DNA of 64,000 nucleotides from Lysobacterales bacterium (GTDB taxonomy: Bacteria; Pseudomonadota; Gammaproteobacteria; Xanthomonadales; Rhodanobacteraceae), in the NCBI GenBank assembly GCA_016721015.1, contig JADKJL010000012.1, forward strand, positions 372,001-436,000. The letters run 5' to 3'. The notes under the pieces were generated by a model, which was not told the DNA's origin, made no database searches, and saw only the letters and a program-made list of their open reading frames with translations. Positions 18,107 to 28,695 of the stretch are shown piece by piece (the first letter of the stretch is position 1; each line of letters opens with the position of its first letter). The translations under genes were made by a program, and so were the position numbers.

Positions 18107-19141
18107 ATGTCCAACACGATGAAGGCGCTGGTCAAGCGCAACGCGGAAAAGGGAATCTGGCTCGAGCAGGTGCCGATGCCCGAAATCGGCCCGAACGACG
18201 TCCTGGTCAAACTCGAGAAGACGGCCATCTGCGGCACCGACCTGCACATCTATTTGTGGGACGACTGGTCGCAGCGCACGATCAAGCCCGGACTGGTCAT
18301 CGGTCATGAGTTTGTCGGCCGCATCGTCGAGGTCGGCGCCGCCGTGCGTGGCTACGAGATCGGCCAGCGCGTCTCGGCAGAAGGTCATATCGTCTGCGGT
18401 GTCTGTCGCAATTGTCGCGCCGGGCGCCAGCACCTGTGTCCACATACGATCGGCATCGGCGTCAACCGCAACGGTGCGTTCGCCGAATTCATCTCGGTGC
18501 CCGCTTCGAACCTGTGGCCGATCCCGGATCAGATTCCATCCGAACTGGCCGCATTCTTCGATCCGTATGGCAATGCCGCGCATGTCGCCCTCGAATTCGA
18601 CCTGATCGGCGAGGACGTGCTGATCACCGGCGCCGGTCCGATCGGCATCATCGCCGCCGGCATCGCCAAGCACGTCGGCGCGCGCAATGTCGTGGTCACC
18701 GATGTCAATGACTACCGGCTCAAGCTGGCCGCCGACATGGGCGCCACGCGCGTGGTCAATGTGTCCAAGCAATCCCTGCTCGACGTGGTCAAGGATCTGC
18801 ATATCGAGGGATTCGATGTCGGCATGGAGATGAGCGGCAATCCGCGCGCATTCAACGACATGCTGGAATGCATGTACCACGGCGGCAAGATCGCCCTGCT
18901 CGGCATCCTGCCGCGCGGCGCCGGCATCGACTGGGACAAGATCATCTTCAAGGGCCTGACCGTGCAGGGCATCTACGGCCGGCGCATGTACGAGACCTGG
19001 TACAAGATGACGCAAATGGTACTGAGCGGTTTTCCGCTGCAGAAGGTGCTGACCCACCAGATCCACATCGACGAGTTCCAGAAGGGTTTCGACCTCATGG
19101 AAACCGGCCAGTGCGGCAAGGTCGTCTGTTCCTGGAACTGA
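18107..19141 (+). CDS. tdh: L-threonine 3-dehydrogenase
   Basis: Zn-dependent NAD+ dehydrogenase that oxidises threonine to 2-amino-3-ketobutyrate. 344 aa; begins MSNTMKALVKRNAEKGIW, where the second Met (18119) is an alternative start. Catalytic Zn ligands in AICGTDLHIYLWDDWSQRT and GHEFVGRI; structural Zn Cys cluster CGVCRNCRAGRQHLC; Rossmann loop GAGPIGIIAAGIAKH; late motif KVLTHQIHIDEFQKGF typical of Tdh. The usual partner kbl (2-amino-3-ketobutyrate CoA ligase) is not adjacent. tilS follows after 25 bp. Confidence 0.96.
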   Translation: MSNTMKALVKRNAEKGIWLEQVPMPEIGPNDVLVKLEKTAICGTDLHIYLWDDWSQRTIKPGLVIGHEFVGRIVEVGAAVRGYEIGQRVSAEGHIVCGVCRNCRAGRQHLCPHTIGIGVNRNGAFAEFISVPASNLWPIPDQIPSELAAFFDPYGNAAHVALEFDLIGEDVLITGAGPIGIIAAGIAKHVGARNVVVTDVNDYRLKLAADMGATRVVNVSKQSLLDVVKDLHIEGFDVGMEMSGNPRAFNDMLECMYHGGKIALLGILPRGAGIDWDKIIFKGLTVQGIYGRRMYETWYKMTQMVLSGFPLQKVLTHQIHIDEFQKGFDLMETGQCGKVVCSWN

Positions 19142-19166
19142 GCAGCGACCTGCAGGAGCGCAGGCC

Positions 19167-20492
19167 ATGCAAGCGCAACACGATCTTCAGCGCATCCTCG
19201 ACACCGCACTGGCCGCGATTCCATCTACGCCGATCGCGCTGGCCCTGAGCGGCGGACTGGACTCGACGGCGTTGTTGCATGCCCTGTCCAGTTCGCTTGC
19301 GGCACGTCAGCGCGGCTTGCGCGCGATCCATATCGATCATGGCTTGCATGCACAAAGCGGTGACTGGAGCCAGCACTGCCAGCGCATCTGCGCGCAGTGT
19401 GACGTGCCGTTGACGGTGGTCAAGGTCGTCGTCAAACAAACCGCTGGAACGGGCCTCGAGGCATCGGCGAGGGCGGCGCGCTATGCGGCGTTCGAATTGG
19501 AGCTTGATGCCGGCGAAATCCTCGCCCTCGCCCACCATCGCGACGACCAGACCGAAACCGTCCTGCTCAAGCTGCTGCGTGGCGCCGGGCCAGAAGGACT
19601 CGGCGCGATGCGCACATTGCGCCGTCTCGGCGAGGCCTGGGCCTGGCGGCCCCTGCTCGAGGTCGGGCGCGAAGAGCTGCGTCGCCATGCCAGCCAAGCC
19701 GGCCTCGAATGGATCGAGGATCCGAGCAATCACGACATCCGCATCGAACGCAATTTCCTGCGCCATGAGGTTCTGCCAACCCTGCGCAAGCGTTGGCCCA
19801 GGGCCGATGCCAGCATCGCTCAGAGTGCGCGCTGGATCCGCGCCGCAGCCGATTTCGTCGAAATCGAATCCAGCCGCGCATTGGCAAGCTTGCGAGGGTT
19901 CGACCCGGCGACTCTGGATTGGCGACGCTGGCTAGCACTTGCCGATGCCCTGCGCGATCCGGTTCTGCGCTGCTGGTTGCGCGGCCTCGGCCTGGCCGAA
20001 CCGAACCAGCATCAGGTCGGCGAACTCGAACGCCAGCTCGCGCAGGCCAGCGATGACAAACTGCCGTGTGTGCGCTGGCCCGGAGCCGAGTTGCGCCGCT
20101 ATCGCGATCTTCTTTACGCCACGCGACCCATGGACCTGCCCGAACCTGGCTGGGAATCGAGCTGGAACGGCTTGCCACTCGTTTTGCCGGCAGGTCTCGG
20201 CACGTTGACTCTCGAAGGCTACGCAAACCAGGGGATTGCGCTGAGGGAAACGGCGGACCTGGTCGTACGCTTCCGCCGCGGCGGCGAACGCCTGCGACTG
20301 GATCCGGGTGGCTACCATCGCGAGCTGCGCGATCTGTTCCAGGAGACCGGCATTCCGCCCTGGCAGCGCGCGCGGATCCCGATCGTGCTCGATCACAAAG
20401 CCCGGTTGCTTGCCGTAGGCGATCTCTGGATCAGCGATATCGGTCGCACTGAATTCGCCCGTCTCGAGCGAACCCTGAGCTGGAGTCGTTGA
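19167..20492 (+). CDS. tilS: tRNA(Ile)-lysidine synthase TilS
   Basis: Converts C34 of tRNA-Ile(CAU) to lysidine, so that the tRNA reads AUA. 441 aa. N-terminal PP-loop ATPase motif ALSGGLDSTALLHAL; HIDHGLHAQSGDW and HHRDDQTETVLLKLLRGAG are family hallmarks; ERNFLRHEVLPTLRKRWP marks the substrate-binding region. C-terminal TilS domains run to ELRDLFQETGIPPWQRARIP. The stop region overlaps a possible TTG start of xseB. Confidence 0.96.
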   Translation: MQAQHDLQRILDTALAAIPSTPIALALSGGLDSTALLHALSSSLAARQRGLRAIHIDHGLHAQSGDWSQHCQRICAQCDVPLTVVKVVVKQTAGTGLEASARAARYAAFELELDAGEILALAHHRDDQTETVLLKLLRGAGPEGLGAMRTLRRLGEAWAWRPLLEVGREELRRHASQAGLEWIEDPSNHDIRIERNFLRHEVLPTLRKRWPRADASIAQSARWIRAAADFVEIESSRALASLRGFDPATLDWRRWLALADALRDPVLRCWLRGLGLAEPNQHQVGELERQLAQASDDKLPCVRWPGAELRRYRDLLYATRPMDLPEPGWESSWNGLPLVLPAGLGTLTLEGYANQGIALRETADLVVRFRRGGERLRLDPGGYHRELRDLFQETGIPPWQRARIPIVLDHKARLLAVGDLWISDIGRTEFARLERTLSWSR

Positions 20493-20524
20493 CCGCCAAC
20501 GACGGGCACACTACCCTTCCGCGC

Positions 20525-20779
20525 ATGCCTCCAGCCACGCCGCAAAACCCGAATCAGGTCGCCGAGTTCGAGCAATCGCTCGATGAGCTCGAACAATTGG
20601 TCACCCGCATGGAAGAGAGCGAGATGGGACTCGACGATTCGCTCAAGTCCTTCGAGCGTGGCGTCTCCCTCTACCGCAGTTGCCAGAGCGCGCTTGAACA
20701 AGCGGAGCTGCGGGTCAGGCAACTGACTGATCCAACCAAGCCTGAATCCGCCGAACCGTTCGACGCCGATACACCCTGA
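20525..20779 (+). CDS. xseB: Exodeoxyribonuclease VII small subunit
   Basis: Small subunit of the nuclease that degrades single-stranded DNA to oligonucleotides. 84 aa from ATG 20525 (MPPATPQNPNQVAEFEQSLD); an in-frame TTG at 20489 that overlaps the tilS stop by four bases would add 12 residues. The XseB helix pair FEQSLDELEQLVTRMEESEM and GLDDSLKSFERGVSLYRSCQ is clear. It precedes ispA, the usual xseB-ispA(-dxs) order; xseA is not in the window. Confidence 0.93.
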   Translation: MPPATPQNPNQVAEFEQSLDELEQLVTRMEESEMGLDDSLKSFERGVSLYRSCQSALEQAELRVRQLTDPTKPESAEPFDADTP

Positions 20780-20861
20780 TATCCATCCCGATTGCGGCAC
20801 GCTTGCCGCGCAGGAATTCGCCATCAACGATTCCACTCCCGCGATCGATCTGTCGCCGACC

Positions 20862-21734
20862 TTGCGCGTCTTCGTCGCGCACGCCGATGCCGCGCTTGCT
20901 CGTGTCTTGCCTGCCATCGGGCAACCACCGAGCGAACTGCATCGGGCCATGCACTACGCCTTGATTGGCGGCGGCAAACGCATGCGCCCGTTGCTGGTCT
21001 ATGCCACCGGCACGGCATTCGGTGCGCCGCTTGCCAGACTCGATGCCGCCGCGGTCGCGGTCGAGATCATTCACGCCTACTCGCTGGTGCATGACGATCT
21101 GCCGGCCATGGATGATGACGCCCTGCGCCGCGGCCGCCCGACCTGCCACATCGAGTTCGGCGAGGCCATGGCCATCCTTGCCGGTGACGCGCTGCAGGCA
21201 CTCGCCTTCGAGGTACTTACCCACGACGAAACATCCGGTATCGATCCGTGCACTCGCCTGGACATGCTGCGCGCGCTTGCGCATGCCTGTGGATCGCAAG
21301 GCATGGCCGGTGGCCAGGCGTTCGACCTGTCGGCCGTGGGCCAGCATCTGAGCCTGGAGGAACTCGAACGCATGCATGTGCACAAGACCGGCGCCTTGAT
21401 CCGCGCCTCGGTGCGCCTGGGCGCACTCGCTGCCGGCTGCCATGATCCGGATACGCTGGCTGCGCTCGAACGCTATGCCCACTGCGTTGGCCTGGCCTTC
21501 CAGATCCGCGACGATATCCTCGATATCGAAGGCGATCCCGGACAGCTGGGCAAGACCCTGGGCAAGGACGCCGCGCAGTCGAAACCGACCTATCCGACCA
21601 TTCTCGGCCTGCAGGCCTCGGCCGCCCATCTGGCGGAGCTGACCGCGCAAGCCCTGCAATCGATTTCCCCGCTCGGCGAAGCGGCCAATGCCTTGCGCGA
21701 CCTGGCCTGTTTCATCGCCGAACGGGAGAGTTGA
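20862..21734 (+). CDS. ispA: Farnesyl diphosphate synthase (polyprenyl synthetase, IspA-type)
   Basis: Makes farnesyl diphosphate from IPP and DMAPP/GPP. Both Asp-rich motifs are intact: LVHDDLPAMDDDALRRG and FQIRDDILDIEGD; GGGKRMRPLLVYATG is also present. Given here from TTG 20862 (290 aa). Homologues usually have about 10-15 more residues before the first helix, and an AGGAA site at 20812-20816 sits 6 bp before an in-frame ATC (20823), which would give 303 aa starting INDSTPAIDLSPTL. The true start is therefore uncertain and may be non-standard. Confidence 0.93.
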   Translation: MRVFVAHADAALARVLPAIGQPPSELHRAMHYALIGGGKRMRPLLVYATGTAFGAPLARLDAAAVAVEIIHAYSLVHDDLPAMDDDALRRGRPTCHIEFGEAMAILAGDALQALAFEVLTHDETSGIDPCTRLDMLRALAHACGSQGMAGGQAFDLSAVGQHLSLEELERMHVHKTGALIRASVRLGALAAGCHDPDTLAALERYAHCVGLAFQIRDDILDIEGDPGQLGKTLGKDAAQSKPTYPTILGLQASAAHLAELTAQALQSISPLGEAANALRDLACFIAERES

Positions 21735-21736
21735 CG

Positions 21737-22141
21737 TTACTGAACCAGACGCAGGGTCATCGGGTAGCGATAGCGCACGCCATTGTTGGCATTGATTGCT
21801 GCAATGATCGTGAAGATCAGCCAGTAGAAAAACAGTGCGAAACCCAGCGGTACGGCGAGCAAGGCGCCGATGCCGAAGGTGATGATGGTGAACAGGATCA
21901 GCGCGGCTCCGCCAATCATGACGGTGATATTGAAGTTGAGCGCTTCCTTGGCCTGGTCGCCAGCAAACGGCAGGGTGTCACGCTTGACCAGCCATACGAT
22001 CAATGGGCCGAGCACGCAGCCAAAACCGGTAATGAAGGCACTCAAGGCGGACAGATGGCCAAGCAGAGCCCAAGTGCGCTCGTCGCCGACCGGAATGACT
22101 TCGACTTCGTTCACGTCCTTCGATTCGACATCAACGTTCAT
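21737..22141 (-). CDS. DUF4870 (Tic20-like) membrane protein
   Basis: 134 aa. Polar N-terminus (VESKDVNEVEVIPVGDERTW) followed by three or four hydrophobic segments: LGHLSALSAFITGFGCVLGP, FNITVMIGGAALILFTIITF and LLAVPLGFALFFYWLIF. The spacing and the QAKEALNFNITV motif before the central helix match the DUF4870 family of small inner-membrane proteins of unknown role. Convergent with ispA, two bases between stops. Confidence 0.85.
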   Translation of the reverse strand: MNVDVESKDVNEVEVIPVGDERTWALLGHLSALSAFITGFGCVLGPLIVWLVKRDTLPFAGDQAKEALNFNITVMIGGAALILFTIITFGIGALLAVPLGFALFFYWLIFTIIAAINANNGVRYRYPMTLRLVQ

Positions 22142-22211
22142 GCGCTACTCCTGTGCGGTGGACGGCAACTCCAGCATGGTTGCCCGTGTCGCTTGTTTCA
22201 AGCGCTGGAAG

Positions 22212-23567
22212 TCATGCGCCGGCCACGGTCAGCCGATCGAGCAGGATCGAACCGGTCAGCACATGCGAGCGCGGATCGACATCACTGCCGATCGCGACGA
22301 TATTGGCGAACATGTCACGCAGGTTCGAGGCGATCGTGATCTCCTCGACCGGATACGCGATTTCGCCGTTCTCGACCCAGAATCCCGAAGCACCGCGCGA
22401 GTAGTCGCCAGTCAACAATGAAACACCCTGGCCCATCAGTTCGGTGACGACGAGCCCGCTCCCCATGCGCTTGAGCAGGGCAGGAAAATCATCCTCGCCC
22501 GTTGTGACAATGAGATTGTGCACGCCGCCGGCATTGCCGGTGCTGCGCAGACCAAGCTTGCGTGCCGAATAGCTGCCAAGCACATAGCGGGCAAGGCGGC
22601 CGTTGGTGATCAGGTCGGCATCGCGCGTGGCCACGCCTTCGCTGTCGAAATTGGCCGAAGCCTGACCGCGACGGATGTGCGGACGTTCGACAATCTGGAC
22701 AAAATCTGGAAATACCGGCTTGCCGATGTGATCGACGAGAAAACTCGCCTTGCGATACAGCGCGCCACCGCTGACTGCGGAAATCAGATGTCCAATCAAG
22801 CTGCGTGCGACCTGTGGGGTGAACAGTACCGGGCATTGCCGCGTGCCGAGCTTGTGCGCACCCAGACGTGCCAATGTTCGTTCGGCGGCCTTGCGGCCGA
22901 TTGACGCGACATCGGAAAAATCATCGGCGCTGCGTACCGATTCGTACCAGTAGTCGCGCTGCATGCCGGCTTCGTCTTCGGCGAGCAAGGCAACCGAGAT
23001 CATGTGCCGGGTGTCGCGTTCACGCGAGAAAAACCCGTGCGAGGTCGCACCAACCGCCAGCGACGAACCAATCTGCACGGTCGCACCCTCGGAATTGCTG
23101 ATGCGCGAATCGAAGCCACGCCCGGCCTCCTCGCAGCGCAGGGCGAGATCGGCCGCCTCTTCGGTGGTGATGTCCCAGGGATGCCAGAGATCAAGATCAG
23201 CGAATTCGTGGGCCAGCAGATCCGCGTCGGCGAGGCCGTTGCACGGATCCTCTTCGGTGTGTTTGGCGATCGCGCAAGCATGTTCAATGGTTTTTTCGAT
23301 CGAATCCGGACTGAGGTCGGCCGTGCTCGCCGAGCCCTTGCGCTTGCCGAAATAGACTGTCAAGGAAAGGCCGCGATCGCGGTTGTGTTCGATCGATTCG
23401 ATTTCGCCGAGACGCACGCTGACACTCAAGCCGACGTCGACGCCAATGCCGATGTCAACCTCGCTGGCGCCCTTCGCGCGGCAGCGCCGCAACACGTCTT
23501 CGGACAGCCCCGAGAGACGATCGAGTTCGACCTTGCTGTCGTCGCGATTGGTGATTGCCTGATCCAC
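22212..23567 (-). CDS. pmbA: Metalloprotease accessory subunit PmbA/TldE
   Basis: Non-catalytic half of the TldD/TldE heterodimer that degrades unfolded peptides, matures microcin-type peptides and influences CcdA antitoxin turnover in E. coli. 451 aa, start MDQAITNRDDSKVELDRLSG. Typical GLSVSVRLGEIESIEHNRDR near the N-terminus and LVTELMGQGVSLLTGDYSRG before the end; it lacks the HExxxH site that TldD has. darP starts divergently 71 bp away; in E. coli pmbA and yjgA (darP) are also neighbours. Confidence 0.96.
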   Translation of the reverse strand: MDQAITNRDDSKVELDRLSGLSEDVLRRCRAKGASEVDIGIGVDVGLSVSVRLGEIESIEHNRDRGLSLTVYFGKRKGSASTADLSPDSIEKTIEHACAIAKHTEEDPCNGLADADLLAHEFADLDLWHPWDITTEEAADLALRCEEAGRGFDSRISNSEGATVQIGSSLAVGATSHGFFSRERDTRHMISVALLAEDEAGMQRDYWYESVRSADDFSDVASIGRKAAERTLARLGAHKLGTRQCPVLFTPQVARSLIGHLISAVSGGALYRKASFLVDHIGKPVFPDFVQIVERPHIRRGQASANFDSEGVATRDADLITNGRLARYVLGSYSARKLGLRSTGNAGGVHNLIVTTGEDDFPALLKRMGSGLVVTELMGQGVSLLTGDYSRGASGFWVENGEIAYPVEEITIASNLRDMFANIVAIGSDVDPRSHVLTGSILLDRLTVAGA

Positions 23568-23637
23568 GCCTTATCCTCTGTGTCCGTTGACCGCCGCCTC
23601 GTCACATACGAAGTCGGCCACTACCTGCAGAAACCCG

Positions 23638-24168
23638 ATGTCCCTTGATGAAACCGATGACACCTACGACGGCCCGAGCCGCAGCCAGTTGCGCCGCGAT
23701 GCGACCGCCATCTTCAAGCTGGCGGAAACCCTCGTCACCCTGACCGATGCCCAACTGGTTCGCATTCCGCTGGAATCCGACCTGCTCGCTGAAGTCCGGC
23801 GCACGCGCGCCATCCACCAGCCGATCGCGCGCAAACGCGAGACTCAATACCTTGCCAAACTCCTGCGCCGCCTCGAACTCGAGGAGATCGACGCGGTTCG
23901 CACCGTACTCGACATCAACAAGCAGCAGTCGCATCGTGAAACCGCTGCCTTGCACCAGTTGGAAAACCTCCGCGATCGCCTGATCGCCGAGGGTGACAGC
24001 GCGCTCGACGAAGTGATCGCCCAGCATCCCTCGGCCGACCGCCAACACCTGCGCAACCTGATCCGTCAGGCCAACGCCGAAGCGAAAAAACAGAAGCCGC
24101 CGCGCGCCTCACGCGAACTTTTCCGCATCCTGCGTGACCTGCAATCCAGCGCCGGCCAATCCGAGTAA
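23638..24168 (+). CDS. darP: Ribosome biogenesis factor DarP (YjgA, DUF615)
   Basis: Late 50S assembly factor. 176 aa from ATG 23638 (MSLDETDDTYDGPSRSQLRR), matching the family start where an acidic leader precedes SRSQ(L)KRD. Highly helical, with motifs SDLLAEVRRTRAIHQPIARK RET, LAKLLRRLELEEI and RNLIRQANAEAKKQKPPRAS towards the end. It lies between pmbA (divergent) and tldD (convergent, 3 bp between stops). Confidence 0.93.
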   Translation: MSLDETDDTYDGPSRSQLRRDATAIFKLAETLVTLTDAQLVRIPLESDLLAEVRRTRAIHQPIARKRETQYLAKLLRRLELEEIDAVRTVLDINKQQSHRETAALHQLENLRDRLIAEGDSALDEVIAQHPSADRQHLRNLIRQANAEAKKQKPPRASRELFRILRDLQSSAGQSE

Positions 24169-24171
24169 CGC

Positions 24172-25614
<1,443 letters not shown>

Positions 25615-25786
25615 GGGAGGTTCTTGGGCTGATGTTCGAGCCCCCGTATTGGGGGCGGCAGGCGCTCGAAACAAGCGGAATCAATTCAACACATTGATTT
25701 CAATGAATATTATAACAGGATTGTTTCGCTCGGAGTCAGCCGTCCTGGCCTATCGTGCCGCTTCGCCATCCGCAGGACAGAGGATC

Positions 25787-25978
25787 ATGTCACGAGGAGA
25801 AAAATCCGCTTACACCGACAAGCAAAAGCGCCAGGCCGGGCATATCGAGCAAGGCTACCGTGAAAAGGGGGTATCGAAAGAGGAGGCCGGGAAACGCGCA
25901 TGGGCCACCGTCAACAAGGAGGATGGTGGCGGCAAGAAGTCGGGTTCAGGTCGCAGGAACCACCCCGACAAGTCCTGA
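25787..25978 (+). CDS. Small basic 'plasmid stabilization'-type protein
   Basis: 63 aa, MSRGEKSAYTDKQKRQAGHI … GYREKGVSKEEAGKRAWATV … GGGKKSGSGR. The pattern (S/D)YTDKQKR-A--IE-GY---G-----A--RAWATVNK belongs to a small family widely annotated as plasmid stabilization protein; no partner gene is present and the function is unknown. An AGAGGA site precedes the ATG. Highly charged and probably disordered at the C-terminus. Confidence 0.8.
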   Translation: MSRGEKSAYTDKQKRQAGHIEQGYREKGVSKEEAGKRAWATVNKEDGGGKKSGSGRRNHPDKS

Positions 25979-26106
25979 ATCAGGACAGACGGGGTAACAC
26001 CCACCCGTGCCGATAACGCGCGTGAAGACCGACAAGTCGTTACAATACGCGCCCTTCCTTCCACGCCGACCTGCCGAACACGGCCGTCGACGCATCGAGA
26101 ATCCCC

Positions 26107-28095
26107 ATGTCCGACCCGGCGAACGACGTCACGCCTGCCGTTACCACCTTCAAGGATCTCGCCCTTGGCGAGCCTCTGCAACGCATTCTCGCTGATGTCG
26201 GCTATGAGTCGCCGTCGCCGATTCAGGCGGAAACGATTCCGCATTTGCTGGCCGGCAAGGATGTGCTTGGCCAGGCGCAAACCGGCACCGGCAAGACGGC
26301 CGCGTTCGCCCTGCCGATCCTGAACGGTCTCGACCTGCGCAAGACCAAGCCGCAGGCCCTTGTCCTCGCACCAACGCGCGAACTGGCCATCCAGGTTGCC
26401 GAAGCATTCCAGCGCTACGCCACGCATATTCCGGGCTTTCGCGTGCTGCCGATCTATGGCGGTCAGCCCTATGGTCCGCAGCTCAGCGGGCTGCGTCGTG
26501 GCGTGCATGTCGTTGTCGGCACGCCCGGGCGCGTCATCGATCACCTCGAACGCGGCTCACTGGATCTGTCCGAGCTGACCTGTCTCGTCCTCGACGAGGC
26601 CGACGAAATGCTGCGCATGGGCTTCATCGACGACGTCGAAGCCGTGCTCAAGAAGACCCCGCCGACGCGCCAGGTCGCCTTGTTTTCCGCAACCATGCCG
26701 ACCCAGATCCGGCGCATCGCGCAGAACCATCTGCGCGAACCCGTCGAGATCACGATCAAATCGAAGACGACCACGGCGGCGAAGACCCGCCAGCGCTACT
26801 GGCTGGTCAGCGGCATGCACAAGCTCGATGCGCTGACCCGCATCCTCGAGGCCGAACCGTTTGACGCGATGATCATCTTCACGCGCACCAAGGTTTCCAC
26901 CGATGAGCTTGCCGAACGCCTGCAGGCACGCGGACTGGCCGCCGCAGCCATCAATGGCGATCTCGCCCAGGCCCAGCGCGAGCGTGCGATCCAGCAGCTG
27001 AAGGATGGCAAGCTGGATATCCTCGTCGCCACCGATGTCGCCGCACGCGGGCTCGATGTCGACCGCATCAGCCACGTGCTCAATTACGACATTCCGTACG
27101 ACACCGAATCCTACGTGCACCGCATCGGCCGCACTGGCCGCGCAGGCCGCGAGGGCGACGCCATCCTGTTCGTCACCCCGCGCGAGCGCAACATGCTGCG
27201 CCAGATCGAGCGTGCCACGCGCCAGCCGATCGAGATGATGGATCTACCCTCGGTGGAGACGGTCAACGATCGTCGCATCACGCGTTTCAAGGACCGCATC
27301 ACCACCGCACTGGCGGCGAGTGACCTCGCCATGTTCCGCAGCGTGATCGAGCAATACGAGACCGAACACGACGTGCCGGCGATCGAGATTGCGGCCGCAC
27401 TCGCGCGCCTTGCCCAGGGTGACAAACCATTGCTGCTCGATGCCAAGGCCAAGTCGGAGCGGCGCGAATTCGATCCGACCGCGACGCGCGAGCGCAAGGA
27501 CTTCGCCAATCGCGGCGAGAGCGGTCGTGATGAACGTCCGTCACGGGGTGAGCGACCCGAGCGCGCGGCACGCCCGGAGCGCAGCGAGCGCCCGCGTGCC
27601 GACCGCCCGCCGCATCCCCGTGCCGCGCGCACCGAAGCCTTCAGCAATCCGGCCGAGGATGGGCGCAAACGTGTCCCGGAAACGCGCGAGCCGCGTGCGC
27701 ATGCCCAATCCGACCATCGCCCGCCGGAAGCCGGCATGGAAACCTTTCGCGTCGAAGTCGGCCACATGCACGGAGTCAAGCCGGGCAACATCGTCGGCGC
27801 GATCGCCAATGAAGCCGAGCTCGACAGCAAGCACATCGGCCGCATCACGATTCGCGAGGATCACAGCCTGATTGATCTGCCCGAGGGCATGCCCTCGGAG
27901 ATCCTGCAGGTGCTGAAGAAATCCTGGGTTGCCGGGCAGCGCCTGCGCATCACGCGCGGCACCGCTGGCGAGCCGCACGGCGACCACGACGATTCGTCCA
28001 AACCACGCAGCCCGCGCCCGCCTCGTGCAGGCGACGCGGCACCGCGCTATCCGAGCTCCGGACCGAACAAGGGCAAGCCGCGCAAGAAGTTCTAG
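26107..28095 (+). CDS. deaD: DEAD-box RNA helicase DeaD/CsdA
   Basis: ATP-dependent RNA helicase acting in ribosome assembly and mRNA decay, often cold-induced. 662 aa. Q-motif (TFKDLALGEPLQ, SPSPIQAETIPHLL), Walker A AQTGTGKT, PTRELAIQVAE, DEAD box VLDEADEM, FSATMP, helicase motif VI HRIGRTGRAGREGD. An Arg/Pro-rich linker (about 455-540) leads to the DbpA/CsdA RNA-binding domain (about 545-625: ETFRVEVGHMHGVKPGNIVG). The basic C-terminal tail is KGKPRKKF. TACAAT at 26041-26046 is a possible -10 with about 60 nt of leader. Confidence 0.96.
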   Translation: MSDPANDVTPAVTTFKDLALGEPLQRILADVGYESPSPIQAETIPHLLAGKDVLGQAQTGTGKTAAFALPILNGLDLRKTKPQALVLAPTRELAIQVAEAFQRYATHIPGFRVLPIYGGQPYGPQLSGLRRGVHVVVGTPGRVIDHLERGSLDLSELTCLVLDEADEMLRMGFIDDVEAVLKKTPPTRQVALFSATMPTQIRRIAQNHLREPVEITIKSKTTTAAKTRQRYWLVSGMHKLDALTRILEAEPFDAMIIFTRTKVSTDELAERLQARGLAAAAINGDLAQAQRERAIQQLKDGKLDILVATDVAARGLDVDRISHVLNYDIPYDTESYVHRIGRTGRAGREGDAILFVTPRERNMLRQIERATRQPIEMMDLPSVETVNDRRITRFKDRITTALAASDLAMFRSVIEQYETEHDVPAIEIAAALARLAQGDKPLLLDAKAKSERREFDPTATRERKDFANRGESGRDERPSRGERPERAARPERSERPRADRPPHPRAARTEAFSNPAEDGRKRVPETREPRAHAQSDHRPPEAGMETFRVEVGHMHGVKPGNIVGAIANEAELDSKHIGRITIREDHSLIDLPEGMPSEILQVLKKSWVAGQRLRITRGTAGEPHGDHDDSSKPRSPRPPRAGDAAPRYPSSGPNKGKPRKKF

Positions 28096-28103
28096 GATGA
28101 TCT

Positions 28104-28142
28104 GACAGAACCTGGTGATTCGCTTCGGGATCGGGTTCTGTC
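28104..28142 (+). terminator. Candidate hairpin downstream of deaD
   Basis: Nine-bp arms gacagaacc (28104-28112) and ggttctgtc (28134-28142), 9 bp after the deaD stop, with a 21-nt loop. Only a short T-containing stretch follows (tcttgatc). Confidence 0.45.
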
Positions 28143-28695
<553 letters not shown>

